This document shows positions 42,664 through 51,792 of a stretch of DNA of 64,000 bases, piece by piece. The position numbers were made by a program, and so were the translations under genes. Position 1 is the stretch's first letter. The number at the start of each line of letters is the position of its first letter. The stretch is from assembly GCF_003752415.1 (NCBI RefSeq), contig NZ_RKHG01000001.1, positions 2,170,001 to 2,234,000 on the forward strand. Reading direction: 5' to 3'. Below the pieces are notes generated by a model. That model was not told where the DNA came from and ran no database searches. It worked only from the letters and a program-made list of their open reading frames with translations. The DNA comes from Luteococcus japonicus (GTDB lineage: Bacteria > Actinomycetota > Actinomycetes > Propionibacteriales > Propionibacteriaceae).

Positions 42664-43329
42664 ATGAGCACTGACGCCACCATCGACCAGCCCACCAGTG
42701 ATGCCGGCACCGGACGCCGGATCACCCTGACCACCCCGATCAGCCGCGAAGACCTGGAAGGCATCAAGGTCGGCGACGTGATCTTCCTGGACGGTCACAT
42801 CACCACCTGCCGCGACGTTGCCCACCGTCGCCTGATCGAGTACGGGCGTGAACTGCCCGTCGACGTGCGCGACGGCGCGATCCTGCACGCCGGCCCCATC
42901 ATCCGGAAGGTGGAGGGCGAGGACGACAAGTTCGAGGTCGTCTCCGTAGGGCCCACCACCTCCAGCCGGATGGAGAAGTTCGAGTACGAGTTCATCAGGC
43001 ACACTGGTGTCCGGCTGATCGTCGGCAAGGGCGGAATGGGCGCAGGGACCGAGGCCGGCTGCAAGGAGTTCGGCGCGCTGCACTGCGTCTTCCCTGCGGG
43101 CAATGCCGTGATCGCGGCCACCGAGGTTGAGGAGGTGGAGGGTGCCGAATGGCGGGACTTGGGCATGCCGGAGACCCTGTGGACCTTCCGGGTCAAGCAG
43201 TTCGGGCCACTGATCGTGTCCATCGACGCCGAGGGCAACAACATCTTCGAGCAGAACAAGGTGGCCTACAACCAGCGCAAGGACGAGGCGCTGGAAAAGC
43301 TGTACGAGAAGGTGCGCTACATCAAGTGA
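42664..43329 (+). CDS. ttdB: L(+)-tartrate dehydratase subunit beta
   Basis: 221 residues. [75 protein letters not shown] and [14 protein letters not shown] follow E. coli TtdB almost block for block. The protein has about 20 extra N-terminal residues. GGAGAGCAG precedes ATG 42664, 48 nt after ttdA. Confidence 0.92.
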   Translation: MSTDATIDQPTSDAGTGRRITLTTPISREDLEGIKVGDVIFLDGHITTCRDVAHRRLIEYGRELPVDVRDGAILHAGPIIRKVEGEDDKFEVVSVGPTTSSRMEKFEYEFIRHTGVRLIVGKGGMGAGTEAGCKEFGALHCVFPAGNAVIAATEVEEVEGAEWRDLGMPETLWTFRVKQFGPLIVSIDAEGNNIFEQNKVAYNQRKDEALEKLYEKVRYIK

Positions 43330-43396
43330 GTGGCGCCCGTGCGTGGCCCGTCATCCCCAAGGGTGGCGGGCCGCTGCCTGTTCCTAGGATGGCTCC

Positions 43397-44509
43397 ATGA
43401 CGAAGGAGCCCCAGCTGGCGACGGCCGTCGCGGCCCGCGATGAGTACCACCTGCGCATCGAGCGCCCCCAGCGCGGCATCCGGTTGAGCCAGTATGTCTA
43501 CGAGATCGGCTCCTACCACTACAACTGGCACTCCGAACTGGAGCTGCTGGTGGCGCTGCGCGGTGAGATGGAGGTGGCGGCCGGCGGCAGCATCACCAGC
43601 CTGCAGCCCGGCGACGTGGTGTCCATCAACTCCGGCATCAGCCACGCCACTCTCAGCCAAGGCGACGGAAGTCTGGCGCTCCTGTTAAAGCTGGACCTGT
43701 GCTGGTTCGCGGACCTGTTCGAGGACCACAGCCGGGTGCGATTCGACATCGCCTCCGACGAGGAGACTCGAGGATTGCCGGTCTTCGTCGAGATCCGGGC
43801 GCTGATGGCCAGGATGATGCTCGACGGCACGGACACCAGCCCCGCCGACCTGGTGCGCCATGAACGGCTGCTTGCCCAGCTGCTGGACCTGCTGGTAAGC
43901 CACTTCCCGCCCCACCTGGAAGGTCACGTCGCCGTGCAGGGCAATGAGTCGCGCAACCGCGCCATTGACCAGCTGCTGGCCTACATAGACCGGCACTACG
44001 CGGAACGGATCACGCTGGAGAGGCTGGGCGCGGAGAGCGGCTACAACCCGAGCTATGTCTCGCAGCTGTTCACTCGGCACCTGGGTGTGTCCACGCTGGA
44101 CTACATCACGCGTGTCCGCCTGCGGCAGGCTGCCCGCGACCTGTGCGACCCGGCCATGAAGGTGGTGGATGTGGCCGCCAGCAACGGCTTTGCCGACGTC
44201 AAGGCCTTCAACGTCGCCTTCCGCAAGAGCTTCGGCAAGTCCCCGACGCAGTACCGGGCCCAGCTGACGGAGCAGAGCCTGGCCGTCGATGCCCGCTTCA
44301 AGCAGATTTTTGCGCGGCGTGATGACCGGGAGCTCGCCGAACTGCTGCGCCGGTGGGCAGCGCCACTCGAGGAGGAGGCGGGTGGCCTGGCTGTGCCCGC
44401 GCTGCCCACCGACGAGGCCCGGCGGCTGCTGTCCGACGCGCGTCACCTGGTGGACGGGCTGCAGGGCCTGGAGGCCCGGCTGGGGCAGGTGGCCTCGGGG
44501 CTCGCCTGA
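43397..44509 (+). CDS. AraC family regulator of the tartrate cassette
   Basis: 370 residues. An N-terminal cupin-like sensor domain (WHSELELLVALRGEMEVAAGGSITSLQPGDVV, about 46-80) is followed by an AraC DNA-binding domain (about 190-290: YAERITLERLGAESGYNPSYVSQLFTRHLG and DVAASNGFADVKAFNVAFRKSFG). A further about 80-residue helical tail is unusual for the family. It lies 67 nt downstream of ttdB and probably responds to tartrate, acting in the region 41066-41712. Confidence 0.85.
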   Translation: MTKEPQLATAVAARDEYHLRIERPQRGIRLSQYVYEIGSYHYNWHSELELLVALRGEMEVAAGGSITSLQPGDVVSINSGISHATLSQGDGSLALLLKLDLCWFADLFEDHSRVRFDIASDEETRGLPVFVEIRALMARMMLDGTDTSPADLVRHERLLAQLLDLLVSHFPPHLEGHVAVQGNESRNRAIDQLLAYIDRHYAERITLERLGAESGYNPSYVSQLFTRHLGVSTLDYITRVRLRQAARDLCDPAMKVVDVAASNGFADVKAFNVAFRKSFGKSPTQYRAQLTEQSLAVDARFKQIFARRDDRELAELLRRWAAPLEEEAGGLAVPALPTDEARRLLSDARHLVDGLQGLEARLGQVASGLA

Positions 44510-44529
44510 GGACCGGCCTCTGTCCCGGA

Positions 44530-46060
44530 TCAGGCGCGCGTGGTACCGGCCAGCCGTTCGGCCCACAGACGGCCTTCGGGGTGCAGGCTGCGGCCCAGGG
44601 TGTCATTGCCGATCACCAGGTCCTCGGTGCTGCGGCCCAGGGCGCTCAAGCCGGGGGTGGGTCTCCCGTCGGCGCCGACACACTGGGCGGAGCGGGTGAC
44701 CTCCAGAGCGCGCAGGCCCTCGGCATGGCGCACCAGGCCCTGCCGGGCCAGGGCGTCCAGCAGGGGGGTGTGGGCATGTGCCACGCCGGGTGGGCTGAGC
44801 ACGGCGTCGACGATCACGTCGGGTTGCGGGGCTCCGTCGGGAAGGTCGACGAGCCGGTCCGTGACGTGGGCGCGGGACTCCAGCCAGGACAGGTCCACGA
44901 CGCCGCGTTCGCACAGGTCCGCCAGCCGGATGGCCTGCCGCAGGACGGGGCCGAAGGTGAACTTTCCCAGCACGGCCTGGGCATTCAGGAAGCGCCTCCA
45001 GGCGGCCGGGTCCGGGCGCGGATCCGCATAGGACAGGCGTTCGGCGACGGTGGGGAAGAGGGCGCTCCAGGCGCGGGCCAGCATCCAGGCCGGGCCTGGG
45101 CGTTCGGCCATCTCGGCCACGGCGATGGAGCGGTGCAGGGCGGCAAGGGCCCGGGGGGGCCTGTTGCAGGTCCGGCTCCCATCCGGTGCGCAGGGTGACG
45201 GTCACGTCGCGCCTCGCCTCGTCCGGAATACGTCCCCCCAGCACCAGCAGCTCGACGGCGGCCTGCTGCACCGTGGCGATGACCCCGTCGGGATCCGACG
45301 GCATGGTGCGTGACAGCACGTCCATCAGGTGCGCCTCGTCGGGCATCAGCGCGTGGAAGGGGCCGGGCTTGGCGTGCGGGAGTTGCCCGGAGCAGGCAAT
45401 CGGGAGGATCGTGGCCGGCCGGTCCGCCTCGTCCCGGCCTTCGGTCAGGGCCAGCGTGACGTCGAGGAAGGTGAGTCCCGCGCCGTGTACGGCGACGATG
45501 CTGCCGGGCGGAACCCGGTCCACGGTCAGCATGGTCGTCACGGGATAGGGGGCCTCGACAAGCCGGGTGGGCTGGTCCGGCTGCCAGCGGTGCACCAGCC
45601 GGGCATCGTGGTCCGGGGCGTGGCCGGTGGCCAGCAGCACCTCGTCGACCAGTTGCGGCAATTCGGCGCCCACCAGCCATCCCTGGTCGGTCGGTGTGAG
45701 GTGACGCACGGCCGACGCGTGGTGCACGATCCGCACTCCCCGTGGTGCCTCGCGGGCCAGCCGTTCGCGGGCCTGGTTGAGGTACAGCCCCACCATGGCG
45801 CGGGGGATGTCGTCGGAGGGGCCGAGGCCACGGTCCCGCAGCCAGTCGACGAAGGGTTCCAGCGGCGGAAGGTGCAGGATGTCCGGCCGCACATTGATCC
45901 GCTGGTGCTCCGGCTGGTCCGCGGCATAGCCGGCCCCGGCGCCCGGCGGTCGTGGGTCGTAGCAGTGCACCTCGAGGGGGTCGGGTCCCTGCCAGGCATG
46001 CACAAGGTCGGCCAGCGCGAACAGGCCCTTGGGGCCTTGCCCGATCACGGCCACGCGCAT
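44530..46060 (-). pseudogene. FAD/NAD(P)-binding protein interrupted by a frameshift in a C7 run
   Basis: One protein is split over two frames. From ATG 46060, MRVAVIGQGPKGLFALADLV starts an FAD/NAD(P)-binding (NAD_binding_9-type) protein that runs about 300 residues to the homopolymer at 45153-45159 (G7 on the plus strand, C7 in the mRNA). Sensible sequence then continues in another frame to the stop at 44530 (LAALHRSIAVAEMAERPG onwards). Removing one base restores about 510 residues, close to the family length. It may be a sequencing error, a phase-variable tract or a recent inactivation. The family's substrate is unknown. It may share a promoter region with padR. Confidence 0.65.
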
Positions 46061-46220
46061 CTGGTCCCCCACTTCGGCTTCCGTCCGGCTGTGGCGAGGG
46101 GCCCCGGCCGGTCGAGATGATTGTCTGTTCATCCATCATGCAGCACGTCACGCCGTGGAGCGGGTGCGCCGCCCGGGCGCGACGAAAGTCGGTCCTTGGA
46201 TCGGGGAATATCTTCCGCTA

Positions 46221-46290
46221 TTATTTCGATATAACGATGACAGGTCGGAACAAAGCAGACCTGCATCACCAAGAACTGCATCACCAAGAA
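46221..46290 (+). promoter_or_regulatory. AT-rich operator candidate and 15-bp tandem duplication in the padR leader
   Basis: TTAT-TTCGAT-ATAA (46221-46234) is an AT-rich inverted repeat in a GC-rich setting, suited to PadR autoregulation. Downstream, CTGCATCACCAAGAA occurs twice in exact tandem (46261-46275, 46276-46290), placed between the promoter and AAGGAGA at 46293-46299. Confidence 0.55.
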
Positions 46291-46306
46291 ACAAGGAGAA
46301 CCAACC

Positions 46307-47029
46307 ATGAAGAAGTTCATGAACCCCAGTCAGTACGGTCCCGGCGAGCAAGAGCCGGGCAACGGATTCACCGGCCGCGCCGGACGAGGTCATCACGGCC
46401 ACCCTCATCGTGGTGGCCCTCATCCCCAGGGCGGCCATCCGCAGGGCGAGGGCTGTGGTCCTCGCGGTGGCGGACCGATGGGTGGTCCTGGCTCGGCCTT
46501 CGGCCCCGGTTTCGCGGGCCCGATGGGCGAGGGTCGTGGCCCCCGCGGGGGTCGCGGCGGACGTCGTGGCCCCGGCCGCGGCCGCAAGGGCGACGTGCGC
46601 AATGCCGTGCTCGCCCTGCTCGCCGAGGCGCCCGCCAATGGCTACAGCCTGATCAACCAGATCTCGGACCGCTCCAATGGTCTGTGGCGCCCCAGCGCCG
46701 GATCGATCTACCCCGCCCTGGGCCTGCTCACCGACGAGGGCCTGATCGCTCCCGTCGAGGCCGACGGCAAGAAGCTCTTCGAGCTCACCGATGCCGGCCG
46801 GGCCCACGTGGCCGAGCACGCAGAGGAACTGGACGAGCCCTGGGCGAAGGTGGCCGAACCCCACCGCGGCTTCCTCGACGTGCGTGGTGACATGCGCCAG
46901 CTCGGGATGGCCGTCGAGCAGGTCGTCGTCGCCGGCGATGCGGACCAGCTGGAGGCGGCGCGCAAGATCCTGGAGCGCGCCCGCAAGGACGTCTACCGGC
47001 TGCTGGCCGGTGATGCCCCGGCCGAGTGA
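46307..47029 (+). CDS. PadR family regulator with Gly/His-rich metal-binding-like N-terminus
   Basis: 240 residues. The first about 95 are low-complexity, rich in Gly, Arg, Pro and His (GRGHHGHPHRGGPHPQGGHP), followed by a PadR winged helix (VRNAVLALLAEAPANGYSLINQISDRSNGLW, GSIYPALGLLTDEGLI, about 97-160) and a C-terminal dimerisation helix. The plan matches E. coli YqjI, a nickel/iron-sensing PadR with a His/Gly-rich head, so metal sensing is a reasonable inference. ATG 46307 follows AAGGAGA. No obvious target gene other than itself and the divergent FAD protein is adjacent. Confidence 0.8.
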   Translation: MKKFMNPSQYGPGEQEPGNGFTGRAGRGHHGHPHRGGPHPQGGHPQGEGCGPRGGGPMGGPGSAFGPGFAGPMGEGRGPRGGRGGRRGPGRGRKGDVRNAVLALLAEAPANGYSLINQISDRSNGLWRPSAGSIYPALGLLTDEGLIAPVEADGKKLFELTDAGRAHVAEHAEELDEPWAKVAEPHRGFLDVRGDMRQLGMAVEQVVVAGDADQLEAARKILERARKDVYRLLAGDAPAE

Positions 47030-47213
47030 ACCGGCCGTGGGTGCCCGCATGACGAAGACCCACCACGGGACCAGCCACCGCGCAGCAGGGCGTGGCAGGG
47101 GCAACCGATCCACCGGATGCCCCTGATCACACCGGCTGCGCGGTGTCGTCTGCCCCAGGGGCAGTGCTGGACGCGGTGGCGGTGGACCGTGGGGCCGGTG
47201 CTAGCGTTGGGGC
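47030..47213 (+). other. Intergenic region before the leader peptide
   Basis: Part of a 436-bp gap between padR and the ABC transporter. Near the padR stop, CCGTGGGTGCC and CCACCACGG could pair as a terminator. A promoter for the ABC operon should lie near 47170-47205, but no strong hexamers stand out. Confidence 0.3.
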
Positions 47214-47282
47214 ATGTCGTTGAAGCGTCACATGATGCAGCACACCCCGTACGCCATGGGCGTGCGGGCCGGCTGTCGTTGA
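47214..47282 (+). CDS. Candidate leader peptide (22 residues) with terminal Cys-Arg
   Basis: A short open frame, ATG 47214 to TGA 47280-47282, rich in His and Met and ending RAGCR. Short actinobacterial leader peptides ending near a cysteine sit ahead of sulfur and cysteine genes and act by ribosome-dependent attenuation. After the stop there are two hairpins: CCGGGTC/GACCCGG (47295-47319) and CGGCCC/GGGCCG (47372-47388). The ABC operon starts at 47466. The size and ending fit; no comparison was possible here, so it remains a candidate. Confidence 0.5.
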   Translation: MSLKRHMMQHTPYAMGVRAGCR

Positions 47283-47465
47283 CCCACGACCTTCCCGGGT
47301 CCGCACCGCGTTGACCCGGCCGGGAGCCTGACTCCCAACCTCCTGCACATCGGGCACCGCCCGTTCCCCGTCGGCCCTCGTCGGGCCGGCTGCTCCCCGC
47401 ATGCCCACGGCGCATCTGCGGCGTCGGCGTGCACCCGTGATTCCCACACCCGCGAAGGATTCGTC

Positions 47466-48446
47466 ATGTCCACACCCGTTCCGCCCACCAATGATCCCCA
47501 GGACCGCGAGATCGACGACGTCGTCAACGCCCACTCCCGCCGCCGTCCCGGGTGGGTCATCCCGGCCGCAGTGCTCGCCGTCCTGGCGCTGCTCGCGGCG
47601 CTGCTCTTCGGCCTGACCGGCCGGAGCGAGACGACCGACGTCGATGCCGCCGCTCCGGCCGGCACCGGCCCCGACGCCCAGGCTGCCGCCGGGACCGCCC
47701 GCACCCTGGACCAGATCAAGGCCGACGGCACCATCAAGATCGGCGTCTTCAGCGACAAGGCGCCCTTCGGGTCCGTCGACGCGAACGGCACGTACGTCGG
47801 CTACGACATCGTCTATGCCGAGCGGATCGCCAAGGACCTCGGCGTGAAGCTCGAACTGGTGCCCGTCGAGGCCGCCAGCCGCGTCGAATTCCTCACCAGC
47901 GCCAAGGTGGACGCCATCCTGGCCAACTTCACCGTCACCCCGGAGCGAGCCGCCAAGGTGGACTTCGCCAAGCCCTACATGAAGGTCTCGCTGGGCGCCG
48001 TCAGCCCCACCGGAGCGAAGATCACCGACATCAAGCAGCTGCAGGGCAAGAAGACCATCGTCGTGAAGGGCACCACGGCGGAGACCTACCTGACCAAGGA
48101 ACACCCGGAGCTGGAGCTGCTCAGTTTCGAGCAGTACACCGAGGCCACCAATGCCCTGCTCGACGGCCGCGGTGCCGCCTGGGTGACCGACAACACCGAG
48201 GCGCTGGCCTTCAGCCTGCAGAACGACGGCAAGTTCACCACCGGCATCACCACCCTGGGCCCCACCGACACCATCGCCGCCGCCGTGCAGAAGGGCAACA
48301 CCAGCCTGCGCACCTGGCTCGACGAGGAACTGGTCACCCTGGGCAAGGAGAACTTCTTCCACACCGCCTTCGACAAGACCCTGAAGCCCGCCTACGGTGA
48401 CGCTGCCAAGGCCGACGACCTCGTCGTCGAGGGTGGCAAGGCCTGA
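47466..48446 (+). CDS. Amino-acid ABC transporter substrate-binding protein, membrane-anchored
   Basis: 326 residues. A cytoplasmic N-tail of about 29 residues is followed by one membrane helix (about 30-50, VIPAAVLAVLALLAALLF) and then a class II (SBP_bac_3) binding domain: TIKIGVFSDKAPFGSVDANGTYVGYDIVYAERIAKDL, AILANFTVTPERAAKVDFAKPY. No lipobox is present, unlike most Gram-positive binding proteins. The ligand is probably a polar amino acid; the Cys-containing leader peptide would suggest cystine. AAGGA precedes ATG 47466. Confidence 0.85.
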   Translation: MSTPVPPTNDPQDREIDDVVNAHSRRRPGWVIPAAVLAVLALLAALLFGLTGRSETTDVDAAAPAGTGPDAQAAAGTARTLDQIKADGTIKIGVFSDKAPFGSVDANGTYVGYDIVYAERIAKDLGVKLELVPVEAASRVEFLTSAKVDAILANFTVTPERAAKVDFAKPYMKVSLGAVSPTGAKITDIKQLQGKKTIVVKGTTAETYLTKEHPELELLSFEQYTEATNALLDGRGAAWVTDNTEALAFSLQNDGKFTTGITTLGPTDTIAAAVQKGNTSLRTWLDEELVTLGKENFFHTAFDKTLKPAYGDAAKADDLVVEGGKA

Positions 48447-48447
48447 C

Positions 48448-49107
48448 GTGGACCCCGAGGTCCTGACCCGCTACCTGCCGCTCTACGGCCAGGCCGCACT
48501 GGTCACCCTGCAGATCTCCCTGCTGGGCACCGTGTTGGCGCTGGCCGTGGGGCTGGCGGGGGCCCTGCTGCGGCACGCGCGCACCCCCGTGCTCTCGCAG
48601 CTGGTGGCCGCCTATGTGGAGGTGGCCCGCAACACCCCGCTGATCGTGCAGCTCTTCTTCATCTACTTCGGGTTGCCCAAGGCGGGCCTCGTGCTCTCGG
48701 CGACGACCAGCGCGGTGCTGGGCCTGGGCTTCCTGGGCGGCGCCTACATGACCGAGGCCTTGCGCAGCGGGCTGGAGTCCGTCGGCCGGATCCAGTTCGA
48801 GTCCGCCACCAGCCTGGGCATGCGGCCGGTGCAGGTGATGCGTCGCGTCGTCGTCCCGCAGGCCCTGTCCCGCTGCATGCCGGCGCTGGTGGCCAATGTG
48901 GTCTTCCTGGTCAAGGAGACCAGCGTGGTCAGCGTCGTCGCCCTGCCAGACCTGGTCTTTCGCGCCAAGGAACTGATTGGCCGCGAGTACAACACCCCGG
49001 AGGCGCTGGCCCTGCTGGTGGCCTTCTACCTGCTGATCCTGTTGCCCGTCTCGCTGCTGGGACGCTGGCTGGAAGGGAGGTTGCGCCATGCCGAGTTCGG
49101 GAATTGA
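48448..49107 (+). CDS. Amino-acid ABC transporter permease 1
   Basis: 219 residues of the HisM/GltJ type with five membrane segments; VEVARNTPLIVQLFFIYFGLP (about 50-71) and the EAA loop ESATSLGMRPVQVMRRVVVPQAL identify it. GTG 48448 lies one base after the binding-protein stop. It overlaps permease 2 by 20 nt. Confidence 0.88.
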   Translation: MDPEVLTRYLPLYGQAALVTLQISLLGTVLALAVGLAGALLRHARTPVLSQLVAAYVEVARNTPLIVQLFFIYFGLPKAGLVLSATTSAVLGLGFLGGAYMTEALRSGLESVGRIQFESATSLGMRPVQVMRRVVVPQALSRCMPALVANVVFLVKETSVVSVVALPDLVFRAKELIGREYNTPEALALLVAFYLLILLPVSLLGRWLEGRLRHAEFGN

Positions 49108-49765
49108 GGTGCTCTTCGACGGGCACAACTTCCTGCGCCTGCTGCAGGGGCTGTGGGTGACGGTCAGCATCGCCCTGTCCGCGATGGCCATCTCCGTCGT
49201 GCTGGGAACCCTGCTGGGCATCGTGATGACCAGCCGCAACCGGGCCGTGCAGCTGCTGACCCGGCTCTACCTGGAGTTCGTGCGGATCATGCCGCAGCTG
49301 GTGCTGCTCTTCGTCGTCTACTTCAGCCTGTCCACCAGCGCGGGAATCAACCTGGGCGGCCGCACCGCGGCCGTGATCGTCTTCGTCATCTGGGGCACCG
49401 CGGAGATGGGGGACCTGGTGCGCGGCGCCATCGGGTCCATCCCCCGCCACCAGCGCGACAGCGCCCTGGCCCTGGGCCTGACCAGCTCCCAGGCCATGCG
49501 ACGGGTCATCCTGCCGCAGACCATGCGACGGCTCTTGCCGTTGGCGATGAACCTCACCGCACGGATGGTGATGACCACCTCCCTGGTGGTGCTGATCGGC
49601 GTTGTCGAGGTGCTCAAGACCGGCCAGCAGATCATCGACGCCAACCGCTTCACCCATCCCGACGCAGCCCTGTGGGTCTACGGCGCCATCTTCGCGCTGT
49701 ACTTCCTGGCCTGCTGGCCGCTGTCCCTGTTGTCCCGCCATCTCGAGAAGAAGTGGAAGAACTGA
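49088..49765 (+). CDS. Amino-acid ABC transporter permease 2
   Basis: 225 residues, five or six membrane segments. LEFVRIMPQLVLLFVVYF and the EAA loop DSALALGLTSSQAMRRVILPQTM match the polar amino-acid uptake permeases. The gene overlaps permease 1 upstream and the ATPase downstream (TGATG), so it is translationally coupled at both ends. Confidence 0.88.
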   Translation: MPSSGIEVLFDGHNFLRLLQGLWVTVSIALSAMAISVVLGTLLGIVMTSRNRAVQLLTRLYLEFVRIMPQLVLLFVVYFSLSTSAGINLGGRTAAVIVFVIWGTAEMGDLVRGAIGSIPRHQRDSALALGLTSSQAMRRVILPQTMRRLLPLAMNLTARMVMTTSLVVLIGVVEVLKTGQQIIDANRFTHPDAALWVYGAIFALYFLACWPLSLLSRHLEKKWKN

Positions 49766-50517
49766 TGACCGACCGCACTCCCGTGCTGCGGGTACAGGAC
49801 CTGCGCAAGACCTATCCCAACGGCGTCACCGCCCTCGACGGGGTCAGCGTGGACGTCGCGAAGGGGGAGGTGGTGGTCGTCGTCGGCCCCTCCGGCTGCG
49901 GCAAGTCCACCCTGCTGCGCACCCTCAACGGCCTGGAGGACACCCAGGGCGGCAGCATCCACGTCGACGGGGTGCCCGTCCCCAGCAAGGAACTCCCGTG
50001 GCACCGGGCCCGTCAGCGGATCGGGATGGTCTTCCAGAGCTATGAGCTCTTCGGGCACCTCAACGTGATGGACAACCTGCTGCTGGGCCCCACCGTCGTA
50101 CGCGGCGAGGGCCGCACGGCGGCTGCCCGACGTGCCGCGGAACTGCTGAAGCGCGTCGGTCTGCTGGACCGGGCAAGTGCCTTCCCGCGGCAGCTGTCCG
50201 GAGGCCAGAAGCAGCGGGTGGCCATCGTGCGGGCCCTGATGATGCAGCCGGAGGTGCTGCTGCTCGACGAGGTCACTGCCTCGCTGGACCCGGAGATGGT
50301 GCGCGAGGTGCTGGACGTCGTCGCCGAACTGGCGCGCGACGGGATGACGATGGTGATCGTCACCCACGAGATGGGCTTCGCCCGGGCCATCGCGGACCGG
50401 GTGGTCTTCATGGACCACGGGCGGATCGTGGAGAGTGACGCTCCGCTGGCCTTCTTCACCGCCCCGAAGACGGAGCGGGCACGCCACTTCCTGAACATCT
50501 TCGAGTACGAGATCTGA
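49765..50517 (+). CDS. Amino-acid ABC transporter ATPase
   Basis: 250 residues: Walker A VVGPSGCGKSTLLRTL (about 37-52), Q-loop MVFQSYELFGHL, signature LSGGQKQRVAIVRAL, Walker B VLLLDEVTASLDPEM, switch VTHEMGFARAI. This is the GlnQ/GltL type. It completes the operon with the binding protein and two permeases. Confidence 0.92.
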   Translation: MTDRTPVLRVQDLRKTYPNGVTALDGVSVDVAKGEVVVVVGPSGCGKSTLLRTLNGLEDTQGGSIHVDGVPVPSKELPWHRARQRIGMVFQSYELFGHLNVMDNLLLGPTVVRGEGRTAAARRAAELLKRVGLLDRASAFPRQLSGGQKQRVAIVRALMMQPEVLLLDEVTASLDPEMVREVLDVVAELARDGMTMVIVTHEMGFARAIADRVVFMDHGRIVESDAPLAFFTAPKTERARHFLNIFEYEI

Positions 50518-50525
50518 CGTGCGTG

Positions 50526-50549
50526 CCCGGCCACGGGAGGCAGGCCGGG
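50526..50549. terminator. Convergent terminator-like hairpin
   Basis: CCCGGCC (50526-50532) and GGCCGGG (50543-50549) pair perfectly between the rightward ABC operon and the leftward NUDIX gene. There is no T-run. Confidence 0.4.
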
Positions 50550-50556
50550 GCCGGTG

Positions 50557-50985
50557 TCAGCGGGCGGCGCGCCGGATGATCTTCGCGGCCTCCTTCGGGT
50601 GGACCTCGTACTCGTCGAGTTCGTCCAGCCCGATCCACACCGGCTCGTAGCGGTTCTCGTCGTTGGCGCGGCCCTTCTCCGGCCCGTCGCCCAGCCGCAC
50701 CTCGCCGCCGGTGCGGGTGACGCGGTAGAAGAACTGGGTGCGGCCCTCTTCGCGGAAGTCGTCGAGCAGGTCACCCACCTGGACGGTGAGGTTGACCTCC
50801 TCCATCACCTCCCGGGCGCAGGCCTGCTCGGGGCTCTCTGCCTGCTCCACCTTGCCGCCGGGCACCACGTAGTACTCGTCGTCGGGCTTCGTGTGCTTGA
50901 TCAGCAGCACCTTGCCCTCTTCCACCAGTACGGCGGCGGCGCGGTCGGCCACCCCGTCGGCCGCCTTGTCGTCGTGCCGGCTCAC
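50557..50985 (-). CDS. NUDIX hydrolase
   Basis: 142 residues with a NUDIX box [21 protein letters not shown] (about 46-66) that keeps the metal-binding REVMEE but has Asn instead of Gly just after. It hydrolyses nucleoside-diphosphate-linked compounds; substrate unknown. GTG 50985 overlaps the pdxH stop (GTGA), so the gene is translated with pdxH, hinting at a vitamin B6 or housekeeping link. Confidence 0.8.
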   Translation of the reverse strand: MSRHDDKAADGVADRAAAVLVEEGKVLLIKHTKPDDEYYVVPGGKVEQAESPEQACAREVMEEVNLTVQVGDLLDDFREEGRTQFFYRVTRTGGEVRLGDGPEKGRANDENRYEPVWIGLDELDEYEVHPKEAAKIIRRAAR

Positions 50986-51614
50986 GGGGCGAGCCTGTCG
51001 CGGTGCCAGCCGCCGTCCACCCGGGTGTAGCGCAAGCGGTCGTGCAGGCGGGAGGTGCGGCCCTGCCAGAACTCCCAGCAATCGGGGTCCAGCCGGTAGC
51101 CGCCCCAGTTGTCCGGGCGGGGCGGATGGATGCCGTGCTTGGCGGAGATCTTGGCGGCATTGGCCACCAGTACGCCGCGGTTGGGGATCACCTGGCTCTG
51201 CGGGGAGGCCCAGGCGCCGATCCGGGAGTCCACCGGCCGGACGTTGAAGTACTCGTCGGACTCCTCGGGGCTGACCCTGGTCACCATCCCCTCGATCCGC
51301 ACCACGCGTTCCAGCTGCGGCCAGTGGAACTGCAGCGCGGCCAGCGGATTGGCCTGGAGCTCGCGGCCCTTGCGGGAGTCGTAGTTGGTGTAGAAGACGA
51401 TCCCGGCCCCGTCGAAGCTCTTCATCAGCACGATCCGGGTGGACGGGCGGCCGTCGGGCCCCACCGTGGCCAGGGTCATGGCATTGGGGTCCAGGTTGTC
51501 GGTCTTGCGGGCCTGCTCGAACCAGGTCTGGAACTGGCCCACGGGCTCAACCGAGGAGTTCGCCTCCTCCAGTGCCTCGCCCTGGTAGTCGCGTCGCATT
51601 CCACGGATGTCCAT
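50982..51614 (-). CDS. pdxH: Pyridoxamine 5'-phosphate oxidase
   Basis: 210 residues, FMN enzyme that makes pyridoxal phosphate. [60 protein letters not shown], and the C-terminal [19 protein letters not shown] with RLAP end are canonical. Length is that of the family. Promoter in 51615-51660, before the repeat element. Confidence 0.96.
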   Translation of the reverse strand: MDIRGMRRDYQGEALEEANSSVEPVGQFQTWFEQARKTDNLDPNAMTLATVGPDGRPSTRIVLMKSFDGAGIVFYTNYDSRKGRELQANPLAALQFHWPQLERVVRIEGMVTRVSPEESDEYFNVRPVDSRIGAWASPQSQVIPNRGVLVANAAKISAKHGIHPPRPDNWGGYRLDPDCWEFWQGRTSRLHDRLRYTRVDGGWHRDRLAP

Positions 51615-51660
51615 GCCCCGATCCTGCCACCAACGCCATCCGGGCGCTGGGGTGGCCGTC

Positions 51661-51740
51661 GCGATCGAGCGATTTCCGCACCCCAGTGCACTGTGAACGT
51701 GTCAAAGACCCGTCAGCGCTCGATCGAGAAGATGGGTCAT
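51661..51740 (+). repeat. Inverted-repeat-bounded element, copy B
   Basis: Bases 51662-51740 match 27092-27170 at 72 of 79 positions. The inner terminal repeat CGATCGAGCG/CGCTCGATCG is perfect in both copies, but the outer extension of the left arm is broken here. It lies in the same orientation and, again, between divergent genes (pdxH and the GNAT gene). Confidence 0.8.
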
Positions 51741-51792
51741 GTGTCCAACTTCGGGTTCGGCTGCGGAATCCCCCGCGGGCTAGGTTGGCGGC

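Noticed and set aside
47283-47465. SAM-type riboswitch before the ABC operon
   Set aside because: Hairpins are present, but I could not match the conserved core of any SAM class; the leader peptide explains the layout better.
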